From: Nocardia otitidiscaviarum NBRC 14405
Lineage (GTDB): Bacteria; Actinomycetota; Actinomycetes; Mycobacteriales; Mycobacteriaceae
Direction of reading: 5' to 3'
Assembly (NCBI RefSeq): GCF_000308635.1
Contig: NZ_BAGD01000068.1
Location: 1 to 64,000, forward strand
Length of the DNA: 64,000 nucleotides
Under the pieces are notes generated by a model. That model ran no database searches and was not told the origin of the DNA. It saw only the letters and a program-made list of their open reading frames with translations. The translations under genes and the position numbers were made by a program. Positions 59,213-64,000 of this stretch are shown here, one piece after another. The first letter of the stretch is position 1, and every line of letters begins with the position of its first letter.

Positions 59213-59942
59213 CCGGCCAGCGGCCCGAGCCCAGTTCGCGCGAGATGGTGCGGGCGGCGGTGCGCACCGCGTCCACGACGGTCTCGGGGGCGGGCCAGTC
59301 GGCGGTGGGCAGCACCACGCCGACCGCGCCGACGACCGCGCCGGTGTTGTCGAAAATCGCTCCGGCGATACAGGATTCGCCGAGCACGGCCTCGTCTCGC
59401 TCGAGGGCGATCCCGGAGTGGGCCACCGGGCGCAGGTGTTCGGCGAGGTCGTCGGCGGTGGTGATGGTGTCGCCGGTCATGCTGCGCAGGGAGCCGGTTT
59501 CGGTGCGCGGCAGGAAGGCCAGGATGGCTTTGCCCAGCGCGCTGGCGTGGGCGGGAATCTCGATGCCGAGTTCGGGCATCTGGCGGCTGCCGTCCGGGCT
59601 GGGTTCGTGGTGGATGATCACCACGTCGTCGCCGAAGAGCACGCCGACGCGGACCGCGCGGCCGGTGCGGTGGGCGAGGTCGTGCGCCCAGGTGAGGGCG
59701 CGGGCGCGCAGATCGAGGGTGTCGAGGTAGACATTGCCCAGGCGCAGCACCGCGGGGCCGAGTTGGTAGCGGCCGCCGCCGTGCTCCTGCACGACCACGC
59801 CGTGCGCGGTCAGGGTGCGCACGATGCCGTGCACGGTGGTCGCGGCCAATCCCAGCTCGGCGGCCAACTCGGACAGCGTCATCCGCCGCGCACCCTGGAG
59901 GGCGAACAGGATGCGGACGGCGCGGTCGACGGACTGGATCAT
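59193..59942 (-). CDS. IclR-family regulator of glycerol/dihydroxyacetone genes
   Basis: 249 residues. Winged-helix domain 1-70 (VDRAVRILFALQGARRMTLSELAAELGLAATTVHGIVRTL), then the effector domain with GIEIPAHASALGKAILAFLP and SGIALERDEAVLGESCIAG, with its conserved cysteine. GylR-type members repress glycerol genes in streptomycetes. ATG at 59942; divergent from the glpF-dha operon across 102 bases that hold a palindrome. Assignment to the operon is by position. Confidence 0.85.
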   Translation of the reverse strand: MIQSVDRAVRILFALQGARRMTLSELAAELGLAATTVHGIVRTLTAHGVVVQEHGGGRYQLGPAVLRLGNVYLDTLDLRARALTWAHDLAHRTGRAVRVGVLFGDDVVIIHHEPSPDGSRQMPELGIEIPAHASALGKAILAFLPRTETGSLRSMTGDTITTADDLAEHLRPVAHSGIALERDEAVLGESCIAGAIFDNTGAVVGAVGVVLPTADWPAPETVVDAVRTAARTISRELGSGRWPVIPPAP

Positions 59943-60001
59943 GCGATCACCTTTCGCGGGCCCTTGTGACCCGAGCCACAACACCGTACTCTACGAATTC
60001 T

Positions 60002-60030
60002 ATTCGACATTATCGAATGGCGTTCGACAT
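60002..60030. promoter_or_regulatory. Operator for the IclR regulator
   Basis: Perfect dyad ATTCGA-CATTA-TCGAAT at 60002-60018, and the octamer TTCGACAT occurs at 60003-60010 and again at 60023-60030, 20 bases apart. The site sits between the divergent IclR and glpF starts, as expected for an autoregulated IclR protein. Confidence 0.7.
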
Positions 60031-60044
60031 ATCTGGAGTACCTC

Positions 60045-60797
60045 ATGGATGGACTGCGGACACCGCAGCGTCTCGCGGCGGAAGTGCTCGGCACGGCATT
60101 CCTCGTCTTCATCGGCGTCGGGTCGGTCCCGGCGACGCTCATCGTCAACGGCGACGCGCCGTTCACCATGGCAGACCTGGGCATGATCTCGTTGGCGTTC
60201 GGCACGGTCGTGGTCGCGACCGTCTACGCCTTCGGACATGTGTCAGGTAATCACATCAACCCGGCGGTCACCCTCGCCCTCGCGGTGTCCGGACAGTTCC
60301 CGTGGCGGCAGGTCCCCGCCTACCTCGCCGCGCAGCTGGTCGGCGCGGTACTCGGTGCGCTGGCCATCCTCGGCACCCTCGGCGACCGCGCCAGCGAGGT
60401 GGGGCTCGGCATCGCCGCCTACGGCACGGATGTGGGTGCGGGACAGGCGTTCATCGCCGAATTCGTCGGCACCTTCATCCTGGTGCTGACCGTCCTGCTG
60501 GTCGTACACCGCGCCGCCGCACCGGGATTCGCGGGCGTGGCGATCGGGCTCGTGGTCTTCGCCGCCATCATCCCGGTGGCCCCGGCCACGGGAGCGTCCA
60601 TCAATCCCGCCCGCACCCTCGGTCCGATGCTGGTGCAGCAGCTGTGGGGCGGCGACGTGCACTGGGGTCAGGCCCCGGTCTACCTGGCCGCCGAATTCCT
60701 CGCCGGGGTGGCCGCGGCCGCCACCGCGTATGCCCTCACCCGCACCTCGCACCGCCTCGGCGCGACCGCCGAACCGGTCGAATCGACCGTCCGATAG
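60045..60797 (+). CDS. glpF: Glycerol facilitator / aquaporin (MIP family)
   Basis: 250 residues, six membrane helices and two half-helices bearing the pore motifs: [15 protein letters not shown] (first NPA) and [14 protein letters not shown] (second NPA followed by Arg). The aromatic/arginine filter residues are consistent with a glycerol-conducting channel, but this is not proven. ATG at 60045, GGAG about nine bases upstream. Nine bases before dhaK; takes up glycerol or dihydroxyacetone for the kinase. Confidence 0.88.
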   Translation: MDGLRTPQRLAAEVLGTAFLVFIGVGSVPATLIVNGDAPFTMADLGMISLAFGTVVVATVYAFGHVSGNHINPAVTLALAVSGQFPWRQVPAYLAAQLVGAVLGALAILGTLGDRASEVGLGIAAYGTDVGAGQAFIAEFVGTFILVLTVLLVVHRAAAPGFAGVAIGLVVFAAIIPVAPATGASINPARTLGPMLVQQLWGGDVHWGQAPVYLAAEFLAGVAAAATAYALTRTSHRLGATAEPVESTVR

Positions 60798-60805
60798 GAG
60801 ATCTC

Positions 60806-61807
60806 GTGAAGAAGCTCATCAACGATCCCGCCGATGTGGTCGACGATGCCCTGGCCGGTATGGCGGCCGCGCATCCGGAGCTGCGCATCGACGAGAAGAA
60901 CCGCGTGATCCTGCGCGCCGACGCCCCGACCCCCGGCAAGGTCGGCTTGGTGTCGGGCGGCGGCTCCGGTCACGAACCGCTGCACGGCGGCTTCGTCGGC
61001 CGCGGCATGCTCGACGCCGCGTGCGCCGGTGAGGTTTTCACCTCCCCGGTGCCCGACCGCATCCTGGCCGCCACCACCGCCGTGGACGCGGGTGCGGGCG
61101 TGCTGCACATCGTGAAGAACTACACCGGCGACGTCATGAACTTCGAGATGGCCGCCGAACTGGCGGCGGCCGAATCCGGTACCGAGGTGGTGTCGGTGGT
61201 CGTCGACGACGATGTGGCCGTGCGCGACAGCCTCTACACCGCCGGGCGGCGCGGCGTCGGCGGCACCCTGGTGGTGGAGAAGCTGGCGGGCGCGGCCGCC
61301 GAGGCGGGCCGGCCGCTGCCCGAGGTGGCCGCCGTGGCTCGCCGCGCCAATGCCGAAACCCGCAGCATGGGTGTGGCATTGACCTCGTGCACGGTGCCCG
61401 CCGCCGGTCGGCCCACCTTCGAACTGGGCGAGGCGGAGATGGAACTGGGCATCGGCATCCACGGCGAACCCGGACGGCGACGCCTGCCGCTGGCCTCCGC
61501 CCGGGAGATCGCCGAGCTGCTGGTCGAACCCCTGCTGTCGGATCTGCCGTATCGGTCCGGCGACCGGGTCATCTGTTTCGTCAACGGGATGGGCGGCACG
61601 CCGCTGCTCGAGCTGTACGTGATGTACAACGAGGTCGCGCGGGTGCTGCGGGCACACGGCGTCGAGGTGGTCCGGTCACTGGTCGGCCCGTATGTCACCA
61701 GCCTGGACATGGCGGGATGCTCGGTGACGGTGACCCGGGTCGACGACGAACTGCTGGAACTATGGGACGCGCCGGTGCGGACACCGGCCCTGAACTGGGG
61801 AGTGTGA
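60806..61807 (+). CDS. dhaK: Dihydroxyacetone kinase subunit DhaK
   Basis: 333 residues. DhaK binds dihydroxyacetone covalently as a hemiaminal through a histidine, here in [15 protein letters not shown] near 218. Other signatures: [21 protein letters not shown] near 45-65, [18 protein letters not shown] and [19 protein letters not shown] at 60806 has ATAGGAG upstream. Phosphorylates dihydroxyacetone together with DhaL and the phosphoryl donor DhaM. Confidence 0.95.
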   Translation: MKKLINDPADVVDDALAGMAAAHPELRIDEKNRVILRADAPTPGKVGLVSGGGSGHEPLHGGFVGRGMLDAACAGEVFTSPVPDRILAATTAVDAGAGVLHIVKNYTGDVMNFEMAAELAAAESGTEVVSVVVDDDVAVRDSLYTAGRRGVGGTLVVEKLAGAAAEAGRPLPEVAAVARRANAETRSMGVALTSCTVPAAGRPTFELGEAEMELGIGIHGEPGRRRLPLASAREIAELLVEPLLSDLPYRSGDRVICFVNGMGGTPLLELYVMYNEVARVLRAHGVEVVRSLVGPYVTSLDMAGCSVTVTRVDDELLELWDAPVRTPALNWGV

Positions 61808-61811
61808 CACC

Positions 61812-62429
61812 GTGACAAGTATCGACGTGCAGCGCTGGATGCGTGAATTCGCCGCGCTGATCGATGAGCATGCCGACGAGCTCACCGCCCTCGACGCCGC
61901 CATCGGCGACGCCGACCACGGCAGCAACATGCAACGCGGCGCGCGGGCGATCGTGGCCGAATTCGACTCCGCCGCTCCCGATTCCGCCGCCGCCGCGATC
62001 AAACAGGCGGGTATGGTGCTGGTCCGCTCGGTCGGCGGGGCCAGCGGGCCGCTGTACGGCACCTTCCTGCTGCGGATGGCCGCGACCACCACCGGCGAAC
62101 TCGACGCCGACACCTTCGGCAAGGCCGTGCGCGCCGGTATCGACGGTGTGGTGGCGCGCGGCAAGGCCCAGACCGGGGACAAGACCATGTACGACGCCCT
62201 GGCTCCGGCCGCCGACGCTTTCGATCGCAGCCTGGCCGCCGGGGCGGATTTCGCGGCCGCCCTGGACGCCATGGTGACGGCCGCCGCTACGGGCCGCGAT
62301 GCGACGGTGCCGATGCAGGCCCGCAAGGGCCGCGCCTCCTATCTGGGGGAACGCAGTGTCGGCCATCAGGATCCGGGTGCCACCAGCGCGGTGCTGCTGC
62401 TGCGCGCGGCCCGGCGGGCGGTGCGATGA
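61812..62429 (+). CDS. dhaL: Dihydroxyacetone kinase ADP-binding subunit DhaL
   Basis: 205 residues, all-helical nucleotide subunit. The Mg2+/ADP site is ALDAAIGDADHGSNMQRGAR near 30-48 (three aspartates), with GGASGPLYGTFLLRM and GDKTMYDALAPA. The C-terminal ASYLGERSVGHQDPGATSA is typical. GTG at 61812 lies four bases after dhaK. Its stop overlaps the dhaM start by four bases (ATGA). Confidence 0.95.
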   Translation: MTSIDVQRWMREFAALIDEHADELTALDAAIGDADHGSNMQRGARAIVAEFDSAAPDSAAAAIKQAGMVLVRSVGGASGPLYGTFLLRMAATTTGELDADTFGKAVRAGIDGVVARGKAQTGDKTMYDALAPAADAFDRSLAAGADFAAALDAMVTAAATGRDATVPMQARKGRASYLGERSVGHQDPGATSAVLLLRAARRAVR

Positions 62430-64000
62430 CCGGCATCGTCGTCGTCTCCCACAGCCGTGCGCTCGCCCGGTCCGCGGCGGCCTTGGCCGCCGAGATGCTG
62501 CACGACAGTCCGGTGCGCATCGAGATCGCGGCCGGACTGGACGAGCACACCCTCGGCACCGACGCCACCGCGGTCGCTGCCGCCATCACGGCCGCCGACA
62601 GCGGTGCCGGCGTCCTGATCCTCATGGACCTCGGCAGCGCGATCCTGTCCGCCGAACTCGCCCTGGACCTGCTCGACGGTCCGCACCGGGTACGGCTGTG
62701 CGCGGCCCCGCTGGTCGAGGGCCTGGTGGCCGCCGCCGTAGCCGCCGCCGGGGGAGCCGACCTCGACGAGGTGGCCGACGAGGCGGAACACGCGCTGGAC
62801 GGGAAACGGTCGCAACTGGGGGCCAGCGAACCAGCGACGGGCTACGCGGCCGCGTCCGAGCACGAGCGGCCGCCGACCGGCGCGGTCGAGTGTGCTGGCG
62901 CGGACGTGTCCGGGTCGGTCGATCCGCATCCTGTGGACGAGGCGGCAGCCGCTGACAGCAGTCCGGATGCGGCTGATCGTGCTGCGGCGGAAGCGTCGGT
63001 GACGGCCGGTCGAGATCCTGCCGCAGTGTCGACGACGGCCGAGAGGGAACGGGCGCGCGTGGCTGCGATGGTGGATCGGCATACGGCGTCGGGCGTACGC
63101 CCCGCCGGGGGAGGGGGCGCGGCGGCACCGGATGCGGTCCGCGCCGTCTTCGTGGTGACCAACGAGCACGGCCTGCACGCCCGTCCCGCCGCGCGGCTGG
63201 TGGCGGCGGTGAGCGGCCGCGACGCCGGGGTGCGGGTCAGGAATCTGAGTACCGGATCGCCGTCGGTGTCGGGCCGCAGCCTGAGCCGGATCGCGGCGCT
63301 CGGTGTGCGCGCCGGGCACGAGGTGGAGATCACGGCCAGCGGTCCGGACGCACAGGCGGCGGTCGATGCCGTCGTGGACCTGGCGGCGCGCCACTTCGAC
63401 GAGCGGCCCACGGGTGTCGCGGCGAGCACCGCGACCGAAAGAGCTGCATTCGACAACACTGCGGTCGAAGGCACTGCGGCCGACAGCACTGCGGCCGCGA
63501 CGCCGCTCCCCGAAAGTGCTCTGTCCGAAGGCAATCCCTCGTCGGCCGGGTGGCGTCACCACGAGTCCGAGCGGACCGGTCCGCTGGCGGCGGCCTCGGG
63601 TATCGGGATCGGACCGGCATGGCGGCTCGATACCACCGACTTCCATCTGGAAGACACCCGTGCCGAGGCACCCGCCGTGGAAACCGAACACTTCGACCGC
63701 GCGCTCACGACCGTGCGCGGTCGCATCGACGCCGATATCGCGCGCGCCCGGACGGATGACACCGCCAGGGAGATCTTCGCGGCGCACCGACTGCTGTTGG
63801 ACGATGACGACCTCACCGCATCGGTACGCGCGCGCATTGCCCAGGGTCGGTCGGCCGCCGTGGCGGTCGCCGCCGTTTTCGACAGCGCCGCCGATGAGTT
63901 GGCGGCGCTGCCCGATGAGTATCAGCGGGCACGGGCCGCCGATGTGCGCGCGGTGCGTGATCAACTGCTCTCGGCTCTGCTCGGGCACACCACCGAGATC
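62426..64000 (+). CDS. dhaM: DhaM phosphotransfer protein, EIIA-HPr-EI fusion (3' end outside)
   Basis: 525 codons lie in the window and the frame is still open at base 64000. Residues 1-130: EIIA-Dha domain with the phosphorylated histidine in GIVVVSHSRALA (His9) and LILMDLGSAILSAELAL. A 100-residue Ala/Asp/Pro-rich linker follows. HPr domain near 235-320: VTNEHGLHARPAARLVAAV with the active histidine, and SGRSLSRIAALGV. A second linker has three imperfect repeats of GCACTGCGG-type DNA (63455-63500). An EI-like N-terminal domain starts near 385 (AASGIGIGPAWRL). This three-domain form carries its own PEP-dependent EI, at least the beginning. ATG at 62426. Confidence 0.92.
   Translation, partial: MTGIVVVSHSRALARSAAALAAEMLHDSPVRIEIAAGLDEHTLGTDATAVAAAITAADSGAGVLILMDLGSAILSAELALDLLDGPHRVRLCAAPLVEGLVAAAVAAAGGADLDEVADEAEHALDGKRSQLGASEPATGYAAASEHERPPTGAVECAGADVSGSVDPHPVDEAAAADSSPDAADRAAAEASVTAGRDPAAVSTTAERERARVAAMVDRHTASGVRPAGGGGAAAPDAVRAVFVVTNEHGLHARPAARLVAAVSGRDAGVRVRNLSTGSPSVSGRSLSRIAALGVRAGHEVEITASGPDAQAAVDAVVDLAARHFDERPTGVAASTATERAAFDNTAVEGTAADSTAAATPLPESALSEGNPSSAGWRHHESERTGPLAAASGIGIGPAWRLDTTDFHLEDTRAEAPAVETEHFDRALTTVRGRIDADIARARTDDTAREIFAAHRLLLDDDDLTASVRARIAQGRSAAVAVAAVFDSAADELAALPDEYQRARAADVRAVRDQLLSALLGHTTEI

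Noticed and set aside
63455..63505. Short GCACTGCGG repeats considered as a possible CRISPR or regulatory repeat
   Set aside because: They encode the alanine/threonine-rich linker of DhaM, are spaced 15 bases apart and imperfect; no CRISPR-like spacers.
1..64000. tRNA or rRNA genes and CRISPR arrays
   Set aside because: No cloverleaf with a GTTCGAATC-type T-loop and CCA-compatible acceptor, no rRNA core sequences, and no regularly spaced repeats were found by reading; a tRNAscan-SE run would settle it.

Overview
The window is a high-GC (about 70%) actinobacterial chromosome segment, most likely from Nocardia or a close mycolic-acid-bearing relative. The evidence is family content, not a database match: an Scr1-type regulator with its DUF397 partner, Acg-type nitroreductase, a mycothiol-dependent isomerase remnant, a LigC/Prim-Pol pair, a ChoD-like GMC oxidoreductase of 577 residues, a long SARP regulator, and many GTG starts with 4-base stop/start overlaps. 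I saw no rRNA, tRNA or CRISPR array.

Layout. 0-1 kb: end of an IS200/IS605-type element inserted in a decayed phosphoketolase gene. 1-5.4 kb: minus-strand stress and metabolic genes (PNPOx-like, Acg-like, SRPBCC, amidohydrolase, nucleoside hydrolase). 5.4-8.9 kb: FAD monooxygenase, divergent TetR with a visible operator, and an efflux pump. 9.1-11.3 kb: CoA-transferase with unusual segment order, divergent from a type II thioesterase. 11.4-14.1 kb: Scr1-like regulator, DUF397 and DUF218 genes plus two small coupled genes. 14.1-18.2 kb: TetR/quinone oxidoreductase pair, SDR with a cysteine knuckle, and a frameshifted SnoaL gene. 18.2-23.9 kb: XRE regulator, degraded isomerase and Imm8 immunity genes, and a TetR-controlled pair of unknown genes. 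24-30.2 kb: acyl-CoA dehydrogenase with TetR, methyltransferase, SARP regulator. 30.3-35.7 kb: hemerythrin, PBP lipoprotein, ADP-ribosyltransferase-like effector, AraC. 35.7-39.8 kb: Prim-Pol/LigC repair pair, cold-shock protein, and an MgtC-family gene behind an M-box magnesium riboswitch. 39.8-46.3 kb: two paralogous GNAT-like effectors with small coupled partner genes, around an Na+/H+ antiporter carrying a ubiquitin-type zinc finger. 46.3-51.6 kb: tight four-gene operon with three PLP enzymes and a heavy-metal-domain protein. 51.8-59.2 kb: lipoprotein, FkbH-like HAD protein, ChoD/MerR pair, acyltransferase, P450 and its regulator. 59.2-64 kb: IclR-controlled glycerol/dihydroxyacetone operon (glpF-dhaK-dhaL-dhaM); dhaM runs off the right edge.

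The most interesting content is a modular effector set. The genes at 33.6 and 45.0 kb share an N-terminal leader. The gene at 45.0 kb shares its C-terminal domain with the one at 40.0 kb. Both GNAT-like genes overlap the same small downstream gene by GTGA, intact in one copy and frameshifted in the other. Together with an Imm8 remnant and a recombinase scrap, this looks like a polymorphic-toxin repertoire. The second candidate for novelty is the PLP/HMA operon, which may make an amino-acid-derived or sulfur-containing metabolite linked to a metal. The M-box riboswitch, the decayed genes and several palindromic operators are direct sequence observations.
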